64,000 nucleotides of DNA from JAPUDQ01 sp964538665 (GTDB lineage: Bacteria; Patescibacteriota; Saccharimonadia; Saccharimonadales; Saccharimonadaceae). The stretch is from assembly GCA_964538665.1 (NCBI GenBank), contig CAZIEB010000001.1:31670-95669 (forward strand). The letters are read 5' to 3'. The notes under the pieces are model-generated. The model saw only the letters and a list, made by a program, of their open reading frames with translations. It was not told where the DNA came from and did no database searches. A program made the translations under genes and the position numbers. Within the stretch, counting starts at the first letter, position 1; each line of letters starts with the position of its first letter. Shown here piece by piece: positions 8,564 through 17,281 of the stretch.

Positions 8564-9990
8564 GATGATGTTGGGGTTGGCGTTGTTTCCTGCGGGGTTG
8601 CTTCGTCTGGCTGCGAGTTTTTGGAGTCGGTGCTAGCGCCCGAACCAGAATCTTGCTGCGAAGTATCGCTTGAGGGCGCGGGGGAGATAATTTCTTCAAT
8701 CCCATCGAGTGTTTGCTCGAGCGTGAAATATTCACCAGGCTTACCTGAGAATTTTTCGGCAACAGCAAAATCCTGTGAGAAAAATTGAATGAGCTTTTTG
8801 GCATTCTGATAATCTGCCCTGTCAGCTGGACTCAACTCGTTTTCACCGACAATAGCAATAATATTTTTGAGGCTATCGTACTTTTGCATGATAGCTTGAA
8901 CGCGCTCAGCTAGTCGGTAATGTCGTTCGCCGACGATATCCGGAGTGAGCAGTGAGCTTGTTGTCTTTAGCAAATTGACGGCAGGGCGGATACCTTGTTC
9001 GGCGATAGACCGATCGAGCACCAAGACGCTATCGAGCTGCTGAGAAATTGCTTGCACGGCCGGGTCGGACAAGTCATCAGCCGGCACATAGATAGCCTGG
9101 ACACTAGTGATAGTGCCCTGTTCGCTACTTGTCAGTCGGTCCTGAAGTCGTCTCAGGTCGGAAAATACCATCGGGCTATAGCCACCTTCACTCGGAATCA
9201 GCCCAAGGTTGGTACTAAGCTCGGTCATTGCTTGGACATGTCGGTAAATGTTATCGACAAAGAACAATATGTCACGGCCTTCTTCATCACGGAAATATTC
9301 TGCACTCGTTGCGGCTGCCGGACCGACCATACTACGGATAGCTGGTGTTGCATCCATTTGGCCAAAAAACATCACTGTGTTTTTGAGCACGTCGGTATCT
9401 TTGAGCGTTTCATACAGTTCATTTCCTTCACGGATACGCTCACCAACACCGCAGTAGATTGATAGGCTCTTATTGCTTTCGCCTTGGGTGACATTGTGAA
9501 TCATTTCCATCGTAAGCACTGTTTTGCCAACACCGGCACCACCAATAACGCCAATCTTGCGACCTTTGACAAATGGCGTGAGAAAGTCAATTACTTTGAG
9601 CCCAGTTTCGAGTAGCTCAAGATTTGTACTGTCGCGGTAACTGGTGGTGCCGCTAGGTATCGAAATAGGGCGGAGATTTTCCGAGATAACCGAGCCGTTG
9701 TCGAGAGGCTGCCCGAGAGCATTGAAGACTCGACCCATGGTTTGTGGGCCTACTGGGACAGATACTTTTTTGTGTGTGCGAGACACCTTCATGCCGCAGG
9801 CGACTGATTGGTCGTTCGTCAAATTGAGGCAGACTGCTTTGCCTTTACGGAAAAAGTTGACCTCGAGATAGACGTCGGGGTTGTGTTCGACAGCAAGCAG
9901 CTCTTTGACTTCAGGATACTCGCCGACAATATCAATCTCGACGGTGAGACCCCTGATGACTGTGACGCTCCCGACAAAGTCGTTAGGCAT
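8560..9990 (-). CDS. atpD: F1 ATPase beta subunit
   Basis: 476 residues from ATG 9990, which has GGGAGG upstream and overlaps atpG by 8 nt (ATGCCTAA); a longer frame to 10068 lies inside atpG and lacks family similarity. Catalytic features are intact: Walker A GGAGVGKT (about 150-157), GVGERIREGN with the catalytic Glu, Walker B ILFFVDNIYRH, and VQAIYVPADDLSDPA. The DELSEED loop reads ENELSPAD. A low-complexity tail (Ser/Thr/Gln/Pro, about 40 residues) is added at the C-terminus. This is the ATP-hydrolysing or synthesising subunit of F1. Confidence 0.95.
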   Translation of the reverse strand: MPNDFVGSVTVIRGLTVEIDIVGEYPEVKELLAVEHNPDVYLEVNFFRKGKAVCLNLTNDQSVACGMKVSRTHKKVSVPVGPQTMGRVFNALGQPLDNGSVISENLRPISIPSGTTSYRDSTNLELLETGLKVIDFLTPFVKGRKIGVIGGAGVGKTVLTMEMIHNVTQGESNKSLSIYCGVGERIREGNELYETLKDTDVLKNTVMFFGQMDATPAIRSMVGPAAATSAEYFRDEEGRDILFFVDNIYRHVQAMTELSTNLGLIPSEGGYSPMVFSDLRRLQDRLTSSEQGTITSVQAIYVPADDLSDPAVQAISQQLDSVLVLDRSIAEQGIRPAVNLLKTTSSLLTPDIVGERHYRLAERVQAIMQKYDSLKNIIAIVGENELSPADRADYQNAKKLIQFFSQDFAVAEKFSGKPGEYFTLEQTLDGIEEIISPAPSSDTSQQDSGSGASTDSKNSQPDEATPQETTPTPTSS

Positions 9991-10852
9991 TTTCGCCTCC
10001 CGCCCGTTCTCGACGTTTTTTCTTGATGCCGACCAGTACTTCCCGTAGTCGACGATCATTTTCGCCACGTTTTGAACGATGGTATTCTAGCTTGTATTCA
10101 CCGAGCAGCTCGCCGGCACGGTCCTCTGCAACGGTCATTGCATTGAATCGACTGGCAGATTGGGCGAGGCCCGACTGTAGTATCATTTGGCTCAGTGCAA
10201 GACTCATCATCGTTTCTTCCATCTGGTGCGCAATCTCTTCGATTGAGGGTTCAAATATCGTATCCTCAGCAGTCATAATGTCATCATCTTCGTTTGCTTC
10301 GTCCGTCATGTCTTTGAGTCGGTTGATGAGGTTGATGGAACGTACCTCTTGCTCGCCAAGCGACAAGTACTCTTCGTAATAGACGACGATTGTGCTGTAG
10401 TTTTGGGCCGTTTCGATAACAGGACTGACATCAACATAGCTGTCAGACTCAGGTACCTGGAAGAAGCGAATATAGGGGATACCGCGCTGTGAGAGCTGAC
10501 TCGCTCCGTGGCTGCCGAGTACTATGATGTCTGTTGTATCAGGATCATAATCAGCCTGCATGGTTTCGATCATCCGCATATCTAGATCTCCTGACAACCC
10601 CGCTTCGGCCGATATCAGTATCAGTACTTTGCGACCGTTTGTGGTATCTTCTCGGCTACCGATACGGGTCGATGGATCGATACGGATTGCGGTATACCGT
10701 TGCCACAGTAGATTGAAAAACTGTTGTGATAGCTGTGCTTTAGTCTTTACCTTTGCTACCTGTGTACTTGCAAGACTCTCAAAGACGTTCGTCAAATCTT
10801 TGAGCGTGCCGATACCTCGCATGTCTTTTTCGATGAGGTTTGCGCGTCGCAT
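9983..10852 (-). CDS. atpG: F1 ATPase gamma subunit (divergent)
   Basis: 289 residues, between atpA (TAATG overlap) and atpD. The N-terminal helix (IGTLKDLTNVFESLASTQVAKV) and the SRFNAMTVAEDRA segment match the two coiled-coil regions of gamma; the central Rossmann-like part has LILISAEAGLSGDL. The C-terminus is unusual: instead of the standard ITKEITEIVSGA-type end it continues as a basic Lys/Arg-rich helix (REVLVGIKKKRRERA). Identity rests on position plus these segments. The rotor function is inferred from the intact alpha and beta partners. Confidence 0.88.
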   Translation of the reverse strand: MRRANLIEKDMRGIGTLKDLTNVFESLASTQVAKVKTKAQLSQQFFNLLWQRYTAIRIDPSTRIGSREDTTNGRKVLILISAEAGLSGDLDMRMIETMQADYDPDTTDIIVLGSHGASQLSQRGIPYIRFFQVPESDSYVDVSPVIETAQNYSTIVVYYEEYLSLGEQEVRSINLINRLKDMTDEANEDDDIMTAEDTIFEPSIEEIAHQMEETMMSLALSQMILQSGLAQSASRFNAMTVAEDRAGELLGEYKLEYHRSKRGENDRRLREVLVGIKKKRRERAGGENA

Positions 10853-12354
10853 TATTTCTTCTCCTTGGCATCAGTCTTTGCGTCGTCTTGGGCGGGTGGC
10901 GGTGATGTTTTATCAGCTTCTTTACGGACAGCCGCAAGCGGCGCTGCAGCAAATTGCGACAGTAGTTCAGCTTCGATTGCATCATAATCTGATTCTTGCG
11001 TAACGCGGCCAGCAGCCTCGCGAACGGCTTTTTTGAGACCGACAACGTCTATAGGCCGATCATCCTGACTCGACATAATCGTCTCGAGCATGAGCTGCTG
11101 CTCAACGAGTGAATGGAGTTCTTCGGGTGGTTGCTGCAGGGCCATGTAGAGATGCTTGCCGCGGGCTAGATCGAGTCGAGCTTCTTTGCTGAGCTGGCTG
11201 GAAAAGTGAGAGAATTCTTCGGCTTGGTGGTATTTTGCGAGTGATTTGAAAAGAGCAGTCGATAGTTGCTTTTGACGTTTGTTTTGGGCTTGACCACCGA
11301 CGCGTGACACCGACAAACCGGCGTTGACGGCTGGACGAACACCTTTGCGGAAAAAACCAAGATCGAAGATGATCTGCCCGTCTGTAATCGACATGATGTT
11401 GGTCGAAAGATATGCCGTAATATCGTCGTTTGGCGTTAGGACGACCGGGAGGCTTGTCAGTGTCTTGTCATTCGAGAGTAGTCGCCCAGCTCGCTCTAAT
11501 AGGCTTGAATGGGTGTAGAAAATATCACCAGGGTAGCTATCTCGGCCTGGGTCTACTTCCTGAAGCAGTGATAATTGTCGATAGGCTTCAGCGTGTGAGC
11601 TGAGATCGTCATAAATGATAATGACATCTCGGCCGCTGTACCATAGGTTTTCCGCCATGGCGCAGGCTGCATAGGGCGCAAGGTAGCTCTGCGTCAGTGA
11701 ATCGAAGATGTTGGCAAAGACAACGATAGTGCTTTTCATCGCGCCTGATGATTTGAGGCCGGCAAGCAATCGTTCGACATCAACTTTACGTTTGCCGATA
11801 AGTACGTATACGACGAGTCGGTCTGTCTCTTGTTGGTTTGCGCTTAGCTGAGACAAAAATGTACTTTTTCCTGATTTGCTATCACCAAGAATTGCGATAC
11901 GTTGCCCAAGGACTATCGGGAAGAAACTATCGACTGCAGTCACGCCGCTTTCGAGCTGCTGGTCGAGCACTTTTCTGTCCATAATGCCCGGTGCGGCTGA
12001 AAAAATGCCAGATGACTGTGCGGTTTGGACAGGCCCGGCGCCATCAAGCGGTGTCCCCATTGGGCTAATCACGCGTCCGACAAGTTCGGGACCGACCGGT
12101 ACTTGGAGCATGTCGTGCTGCACCACGGCGAGCGTGCCGATTGGCAAAATTTCAGAGTCGATATTGTACAGAATGACTTTGTCGCCGTAGGTCTCACGTA
12201 CGATACCTCGTTGGCCATCTTCGAACAACACTTGCGCTCCGATTTTTACGCCATGGAGGCCTTTGACCTCAACAATAAATCGATTGACCGCAACGACTTG
12301 GCCTGTCAGATTGTCAGACTCAACCAACGACTGGAACTGTGCGGTATCAAACAC
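10852..12354 (-). CDS. atpA: F1 ATPase alpha subunit
   Basis: 500 residues. A GTG start at 12354 is chosen: CGGAGG lies 9 nt before it, and it overlaps the atpH stop by 8 nt (GTGTTTGA), exactly like the other 8-nt overlaps in this operon. An ATG at 12372 would place that Shine-Dalgarno inside the gene. Motifs: Walker A variant GDSKSGKS (about 157-164; usual GDRQTGKT), VGRVISPMGTPLDG, and the arginine-finger segment GLSVSRVGGQAQ. The C-terminal tail is Lys/Asp-rich. It forms the non-catalytic nucleotide sites of F1. Confidence 0.94.
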   Translation of the reverse strand: MFDTAQFQSLVESDNLTGQVVAVNRFIVEVKGLHGVKIGAQVLFEDGQRGIVRETYGDKVILYNIDSEILPIGTLAVVQHDMLQVPVGPELVGRVISPMGTPLDGAGPVQTAQSSGIFSAAPGIMDRKVLDQQLESGVTAVDSFFPIVLGQRIAILGDSKSGKSTFLSQLSANQQETDRLVVYVLIGKRKVDVERLLAGLKSSGAMKSTIVVFANIFDSLTQSYLAPYAACAMAENLWYSGRDVIIIYDDLSSHAEAYRQLSLLQEVDPGRDSYPGDIFYTHSSLLERAGRLLSNDKTLTSLPVVLTPNDDITAYLSTNIMSITDGQIIFDLGFFRKGVRPAVNAGLSVSRVGGQAQNKRQKQLSTALFKSLAKYHQAEEFSHFSSQLSKEARLDLARGKHLYMALQQPPEELHSLVEQQLMLETIMSSQDDRPIDVVGLKKAVREAAGRVTQESDYDAIEAELLSQFAAAPLAAVRKEADKTSPPPAQDDAKTDAKEKK

Positions 12355-12835
12355 GACGAAGTACCTCCGCAAACTCGTAGCGGTTTGTCAGCAGTGCACG
12401 TCGAAACGACCAGTCGTATACATGACTACCGTAGCGTATGACCATGCCGCCAAGCAGTGTTGCGTTGAAGCGAAAATCTATCAATGTTGCATCGTGTAGC
12501 TCTTTTCGGCACCATTTTGCAATTGTTTGTTGCAGTTGGCGTGAGGGCGGGGCGGCGAGCGTGACGGTCATAGTCGGGGAAGTCTGCCTGAGACTCCGGA
12601 CATCTTGGAGCAGTTGATCAAGGATTTGGAAACTCAAACGGTTGTTCTCGGCGACCTGCTGCAATAGAGAAATTGCCGTTTGGCTGAGGCCGGGCATCAT
12701 CGTGCCTTTTGACAAATGAAGCTCTTGTTTGATCGCATTATGACGAAACCAGTCACCGTAGGACATCAGCTCCATTTCGAGCTCAGCAATATCGCGCGGA
12801 GAGATGATTGTTGCTGGCAGTACGAGTTTAGCCAT
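12347..12835 (-). CDS. atpH: F1 ATPase delta subunit
   Basis: 162 residues from ATG 12835, which overlaps the atpF stop by 8 nt (ATGGCTAA). It is short relative to typical delta (about 175-180). The C-terminal half keeps the delta/OSCP signature: VTVTLAAPPSRQLQQTIAKW, then IDFRFNATLLGGMVIRYGSHVYDWS, where GGMVIR and the following D/S are typical. It links the top of F1 to the b stalk. Its place between atpF and atpA is the standard order. Confidence 0.88.
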   Translation of the reverse strand: MAKLVLPATIISPRDIAELEMELMSYGDWFRHNAIKQELHLSKGTMMPGLSQTAISLLQQVAENNRLSFQILDQLLQDVRSLRQTSPTMTVTLAAPPSRQLQQTIAKWCRKELHDATLIDFRFNATLLGGMVIRYGSHVYDWSFRRALLTNRYEFAEVLRRV

Positions 12836-13583
12836 TGCCCTGTACCTCGCGCTTGAGTTCTTCTTTGTGTGTTTCGAGTAGTTCAAGTAGGTATGGTGTT
12901 TGTGCACCTAAATCAACATTTGAACCGAGCGCCTCAACGAGAAACGACCCCATCGCATCACCGAGTTTGACATCGATTTGGTGCAGTAAAAGCTCACGTT
13001 CTTTGGCAATTTCTTCATCCAGCCGGACGTCGAGTGCTTGCTCGCGCTCGGCGATTTTTTGTGTGAACAGCTCTTGCCGTTGGGTAAGGGTTGTTTGGAT
13101 TGACTCTAGTGATTTTGACAGAGATGCTTCAAGTCTAGATTGATGCTCGGCGAGTCGTTCGTTGAGCTCGTCGCGACGAAGCTGCAATTCGTTATCGAGT
13201 GACGTTTGACGTGCAGTAATGTGCGAATGACTGCTTGCAGCCTCTGCCTCAATTCGCTTGCGTATGAGCTCAATATTTCTACGAAATACTATCATTTCGT
13301 TCTCGAGAATTTCAGTACCGGCCTCAGCAAGATATCGATTGAGGTTTTTGGCCGTCGTGTTCATTTCATTTGACATTGCAGCGCTCGACGAATCAAGAGC
13401 TTGCAACAGGTGGTCTTTCGCCGCGATAGACAATTCTTGGCGGAGTTCATCGCTCAGGATGCTGTTTTGGTGTGTGGGTGATTTGTGTCCATGCTCACGT
13501 ATGTGGCGGGCGGCGATAGAGACAACCACACCGAGCAAGAATACATTTGCCAAGAGGAGAAGTTGGAGTATATCTGGTCCCAT
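12828..13583 (-). CDS. atpF: ATP synthase b subunit, long peripheral stalk
   Basis: 251 residues: one N-terminal membrane helix (about 5-25, LLLLANVFLLGVVVSIAA), then about 190 residues of charged coiled coil rich in Glu, Arg, Gln and Leu, and a C-terminal segment likely to bind delta. Typical b is about 160 residues, so this stalk is long. It starts 1 nt after the stop of the unusual membrane gene at 13585 and overlaps atpH. Identity rests on architecture and position; coiled-coil proteins of other kinds could look similar. Confidence 0.85.
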   Translation of the reverse strand: MGPDILQLLLLANVFLLGVVVSIAARHIREHGHKSPTHQNSILSDELRQELSIAAKDHLLQALDSSSAAMSNEMNTTAKNLNRYLAEAGTEILENEMIVFRRNIELIRKRIEAEAASSHSHITARQTSLDNELQLRRDELNERLAEHQSRLEASLSKSLESIQTTLTQRQELFTQKIAEREQALDVRLDEEIAKERELLLHQIDVKLGDAMGSFLVEALGSNVDLGAQTPYLLELLETHKEELKREVQGNG

Positions 13584-13584
13584 C

Positions 13585-14406
13585 TTATAACCTCGTCAAT
13601 ACAAAATAAATTATGACCAGACTCACCGCCAGTATTGCGATTACAAGCGCCGACATCTGCACAAGTCCACGATAAATTGCTGACTGACTCATAGGATTTC
13701 GACCGACAGATATGATGCTGTGACGAATCATCGAGTAGATAATACTGACGACAACGATGAGCGTGATGATAAATATCGCGGCACTGATGAGTATAGGCAA
13801 CGTGCTGACTTCTCTGCCGGCAAAGGCATTCGCAACGTTTTGGATGGCAGCCGGCACGATTGTTTTTTCAGGCTCCTGGAAGAAGTAGGCGACACCTACA
13901 AGGAGCGGTACTTGGCCGAGCTGGACTTCCTTTTCCTGGCCATCGCGGTCTTTGACAGTTTGGGATTGGATGCGATCGAGTTCGCCCTGTGCGATACCGA
14001 TGACTCGTACATTTGACGTTGCCTTCATACCGACACCGGGTATCGGAGATGCGGTGATGTGGTCGCCGCGCTTGATCTCACCGTTGATATCTGACGCCAT
14101 TACCGGTACTGTGCCCGACGTTGCGACTTGGACTTCTTTCTCGCCACCGTTAGAAATAGAGAGGAGTGAGCTATCTCCGGTCACGACAACCCCAAATATA
14201 GACTCGATATTTTGTGAGTTTGCGACTTCAACCGTATCTGCCGTATCTTTTTTGAGACTGACAATTGAGCCTATTGAGGGTTTATCTGTTTCGTAGGTAT
14301 ACCCTTCGGTGAGAGGGCTGAGTGCAAGCATGGTTGGAGCAATGACAAGCCCCCCTAGGACGCTCGCTACAACCAAAATATGCCGTTTGTTCCATGCCCA
14401 CATCAC
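13585..14406 (-). CDS. Unknown first gene of the atp operon, with c-subunit-like hairpin
   Basis: 273 residues from a GTG at 14406 (or ATG at 14403). An N-terminal membrane anchor (9-31) is followed by about 165 residues of extracytoplasmic beta-rich domain (GVVVTGDSSLLSISNGG, VMASDINGEIKRGDHI). The last 73 residues form two hydrophobic helices joined by SVGRNPMSQ. The loop resembles the polar loop of c subunits (R-Q/N-P), but the position equivalent to E. coli c Asp61 (18 residues after Pro) is Ile256 and no acidic residue is present. It occupies the place where atpB and atpE usually sit. TATAAT at 14417-14422 makes it the first gene of the operon. Function unknown; a stator, plug or assembly role is conjecture. 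Confidence 0.7.
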   Translation of the reverse strand: MMWAWNKRHILVVASVLGGLVIAPTMLALSPLTEGYTYETDKPSIGSIVSLKKDTADTVEVANSQNIESIFGVVVTGDSSLLSISNGGEKEVQVATSGTVPVMASDINGEIKRGDHITASPIPGVGMKATSNVRVIGIAQGELDRIQSQTVKDRDGQEKEVQLGQVPLLVGVAYFFQEPEKTIVPAAIQNVANAFAGREVSTLPILISAAIFIITLIVVVSIIYSMIRHSIISVGRNPMSQSAIYRGLVQMSALVIAILAVSLVIIYFVLTRL

Positions 14407-14416
14407 GATTACGTTT

Positions 14417-14422
14417 ATTATA
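14417..14422 (-). promoter_or_regulatory. -10 box of the atp operon
   Basis: TATAAT with an upstream TG (extended -10), 10 nt before the GTG start at 14406. It places the operon start at the unknown membrane gene and not at an upstream a or c gene. Confidence 0.6.
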
Positions 14423-14483
14423 ACAGAGGCACGTGGTGGCGGCTATCACAATATACGAAGGCGAGCTAGAGAGGGGCACTCTC

Positions 14484-14714
14484 TTATGCGCGTCGAAGCG
14501 TCGGACGGTTTGCATAGGCGCCCAAATGCACACTTGAGGTCACAGCGACTGATGAAATGAGTATCGTCTGTATGTGTTCAAGCAGCACAGGAGTAGGACC
14601 TAGCACAGGGTGATCAAGTGCAAATCCTCCAAGAAGACTGACCACAAAGCTTGCAGCATACAGTGATACGCCAATATAGCTGACTAAGATAGTTTGTTTT
14701 ACGAATGTCCACAT
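14484..14714 (-). CDS. Small membrane protein, unknown
   Basis: 76 residues with two probable membrane helices (about 7-28 and 48-65). A perfect AAAGGAGG lies 8 nt before the ATG, so it is a real gene. It follows the GlsB/YeaQ-family gene (22 nt gap) and is likely co-transcribed. No family was recognised. The C-terminus is short and basic (NRPTLRRA). Confidence 0.65.
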   Translation of the reverse strand: MWTFVKQTILVSYIGVSLYAASFVVSLLGGFALDHPVLGPTPVLLEHIQTILISSVAVTSSVHLGAYANRPTLRRA

Positions 14715-14736
14715 TTTTGTACCCTCCTTTTTACGA

Positions 14737-14994
14737 TTATGTACTTATACGAACAGTTCTATACATCCACAAGAAAATTACTGATCCCAGTACGGCGATA
14801 GCGAGACTTTGAACGTCTATGCCGGCCATATTATTGCCGTGGCCAAACGCACTCACGATATAGCCACCCATAATCGCACCAATGATGCCGATGACGATGT
14901 GGGGTAGTGCGCCTTGACGAATCGGGACGTTATCGAGTATCATCGCAATCCAACCCACAAGGGCTCCGAAGATGATCCAGACGATTGTACTCAT
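14737..14994 (-). CDS. GlsB/YeaQ/YmgE family small membrane protein
   Basis: 85 residues, three hydrophobic segments, with the family hallmarks at the N-terminus (IVWIIFGALVGWIAMIL) and the glycine-rich middle helix (IVIGIIGAIMGGYIVSAFG). The family is often labelled transglycosylase-associated and is stress-induced in other bacteria, but the molecular role is not established. AAGGAG lies 5-6 nt before the ATG. The family's length is 80-90 residues, so it is complete. Confidence 0.85.
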   Translation of the reverse strand: MSTIVWIIFGALVGWIAMILDNVPIRQGALPHIVIGIIGAIMGGYIVSAFGHGNNMAGIDVQSLAIAVLGSVIFLWMYRTVRIST

Positions 14995-15140
14995 TATTTC
15001 TCCTTCTACGTGGTGTTACGTGGTGGTGAGTACTATGGTAGCGGTATCCCGTGCGTACAGATATGGTGCACCACACATTGCAAATGTGACCTAGATTACA
15101 TTTGACTCTTAACTTCTTTGGTAAAATTGACATTGTTGTT

Positions 15141-16922
15141 ATGAAAAAAACATTTCGAGAGCTTCTGGATGAAGGTTCACGCTTCATAAAAGTACCGATG
15201 ATTGTCGGTGCATTGGTGATTGCAGCTGGCGTACTAGCAACATACGCGTTTGCTGACTTCTTGGCGACCAGAGCAGCTGATGATTTCCAGCAGTCTACCG
15301 AAGAACAAATCACAATTTTTGCGGGAAACATCGAAGCTCGGACGACCGAGTTTGAGCAAATTCTTTTGCTACTTGCTGCGTATAGGAGGTCGATGCCTGA
15401 GGTGTCACAAGCGAGTTGGTCGGGTTTTATCGATGAGAGCCAAGTCATCGCCCGGCATCCTTTTATACTCGGGATTGGGTATGTTGATGCAGTGCCGCCG
15501 GACCAACTGCAGCAATACATCCAGAATCGTCAAGAAACACGACCGGGATTTCAAATTACCCCTGAAGGCCAACGTGACTTTTATACCGCAATTCGCTACT
15601 TAGAGCCGGCCAATGAGGTCAATGAACGAGCAATTGGGTTTGATATGTTTTCTGAGAGCACTCGTCGACAAGCCATGGCAAAAGCTCGAGATGAAGCAAA
15701 GGCAAGCATGACAACTCCAGTTGAACTTGTTCAAGACGAGGGTGACGCCAATCAACAAGGGGTATTGGTGTATTATCCAATCTACGCGGCACCAACATCA
15801 CCAGAGTCTATACCAGAGCGGCGTGAACAATTGCGTGGGTTCACCTATATCGTGTTTCGGCCGAGTGATCTCATTCGGTATATAGAGCAGACAGAAGGGA
15901 GTGATCAGCTGAGGTCGTCTTCTTTTGTCGTAAGCGATACGTCGACGGGTAAGATTATGGCAAATCAAGTCTATACGCCTGCGGCGCGTGAGACTCAGTA
16001 CGATGCGGCGCGCCAATCAACGATTATCGACAAGCAGTGGAGTGTTGCACTGTCGTTGTATCAGCCGGCGCTGCAACGATTTACAGCGCCTGGGGTCACC
16101 TTTTTGCTCGGTATTGCAACGAGTTTTGCGATAGGTGGAAGTGTCGCCTATCTCATGACGCGGCGGCTTATACGCCTCGATGCACAGCATCAAACAGAGC
16201 TACAGCGCACCAAGGATGAGTTACTCGCACTGACATCTCATCAGTTGCGGACTCCAGCAAGTGGCGTCAAACAATATATCGGGATGCTGCTCCAAGGCTT
16301 TGTGGGACAGCTCTCACCGGAGCAGGAAATCATTGCCAAAAAAGCCTTTGCGGCGAATGAACGTCAACTCGAAACCATCAACCAGCTCCTCCATGTTGCC
16401 AAAGCTGATGCAGACCAGTTGGTGCTCCAAAAAGAGGTGCTAGACCTCACGCTTCTCACTGAGCAAGTGATTGATAGCATGCATAATGATGTCGAAGACC
16501 ATCAAGCCGAAATCATTGTCAAAGCCCCAAAGAAAAAACCGGTATTGGTACATGCCGATGAGCGATATCTGCGGATGGTACTCGAAAATCTCTTGTCAAA
16601 CGCGCTCAAGTATTCTGAAAAAGGTACTCCAATTACTGTCACTGTATGCGCCCGTAAAGAAGTTGCACTGCTATCTGTCCGTGATCGTGGAGTCGGTATC
16701 GAGGAAGCTGATATCGAAAGGTTATTCAAAAAGTTTTCACGTATTCCAAACGAGTTTTCAAAAACTGTTGGGGGTTCTGGGCTCGGGTTATTTTTGGCCC
16801 AACAAATTATGGTTGCGCATGGCGGAGATATTGAAGTCGACTCAAAACCGGGTCGAGGTAGTATATTTACCCTCACTCTTCCGACTGCGCCCACATCATT
16901 AGTAAACAAGGAGAAAGCATGA
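15141..16922 (+). CDS. Sensor histidine kinase with CHASE domain
   Basis: 593 residues from ATG 15141; an upstream in-frame start at 15102 adds 13 residues without support. Layout: membrane helix (about 18-42), a CHASE-type extracellular sensor (ILGIGYVDAVPPDQ, RDFYTAIRYLEPAN, GFDMFSE), a second membrane helix (about 315-335), HisKA with phospho-acceptor His in LTSHQLRTP, and HATPase_c with NLLSNALKYS, VRDRGVGI and GGSGLGLFLAQQI. CHASE domains bind small molecules in other bacteria; the ligand here is unknown. The stop overlaps the receiver gene by ATGA, so the two form an operon and very likely a pair. Confidence 0.92.
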   Translation: MKKTFRELLDEGSRFIKVPMIVGALVIAAGVLATYAFADFLATRAADDFQQSTEEQITIFAGNIEARTTEFEQILLLLAAYRRSMPEVSQASWSGFIDESQVIARHPFILGIGYVDAVPPDQLQQYIQNRQETRPGFQITPEGQRDFYTAIRYLEPANEVNERAIGFDMFSESTRRQAMAKARDEAKASMTTPVELVQDEGDANQQGVLVYYPIYAAPTSPESIPERREQLRGFTYIVFRPSDLIRYIEQTEGSDQLRSSSFVVSDTSTGKIMANQVYTPAARETQYDAARQSTIIDKQWSVALSLYQPALQRFTAPGVTFLLGIATSFAIGGSVAYLMTRRLIRLDAQHQTELQRTKDELLALTSHQLRTPASGVKQYIGMLLQGFVGQLSPEQEIIAKKAFAANERQLETINQLLHVAKADADQLVLQKEVLDLTLLTEQVIDSMHNDVEDHQAEIIVKAPKKKPVLVHADERYLRMVLENLLSNALKYSEKGTPITVTVCARKEVALLSVRDRGVGIEEADIERLFKKFSRIPNEFSKTVGGSGLGLFLAQQIMVAHGGDIEVDSKPGRGSIFTLTLPTAPTSLVNKEKA

Positions 16923-17281
16923 AGAAAAAAGTATTAATTATAGAAGACGATCAAGCGCTCAACGATGCGTTTGAGCTCGTATTATCAAAAGACTATGAGG
17001 TGGATACTGCCTACGACGGCAAAGAAGCCCTCGAGCTGACCGATAAAAAAACGTATGACGTGATTTTGCTTGATTTATTGATGCCAATTATGGACGGCAA
17101 AGCTTTCCTGCGGGCGTTTGACAACAAGCATGAGACACCAATCATTGTGTTTAGCAATCTTGATGCAAAGAGTGATATCGAAGAAGTATCTCAGTTAGGG
17201 GCGACTCGCTATATGCTCAAAAGCTGGGCATCGCCAAAGGAATTATTGCGGCTCGTCGAAGATACGCTCAGCGGAGCGTGA
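16919..17281 (+). CDS. Receiver-only response regulator
   Basis: 120 residues containing only a REC domain: acidic pocket IIEDDQ, phospho-acceptor Asp in VILLDLLMPIMDG, conserved Ser in IIVFSNLD and Lys in YMLKSW. There is no output domain, so it cannot bind DNA itself; it may act on another protein or in a phosphorelay. AAGGAGAAAGC precedes the ATG inside the kinase gene. Its 3' end overlaps the convergent Crp/Fnr gene by 14 bp. Confidence 0.92.
   Translation: MKKKVLIIEDDQALNDAFELVLSKDYEVDTAYDGKEALELTDKKTYDVILLDLLMPIMDGKAFLRAFDNKHETPIIVFSNLDAKSDIEEVSQLGATRYMLKSWASPKELLRLVEDTLSGA

Noticed and set aside
12355..12372. ATG at 12372 as the start of atpA
   Set aside because: It would give a 26-bp overlap with atpH and place CGGAGG inside the gene; the GTG at 12354 restores the 8-nt overlap seen at other junctions.
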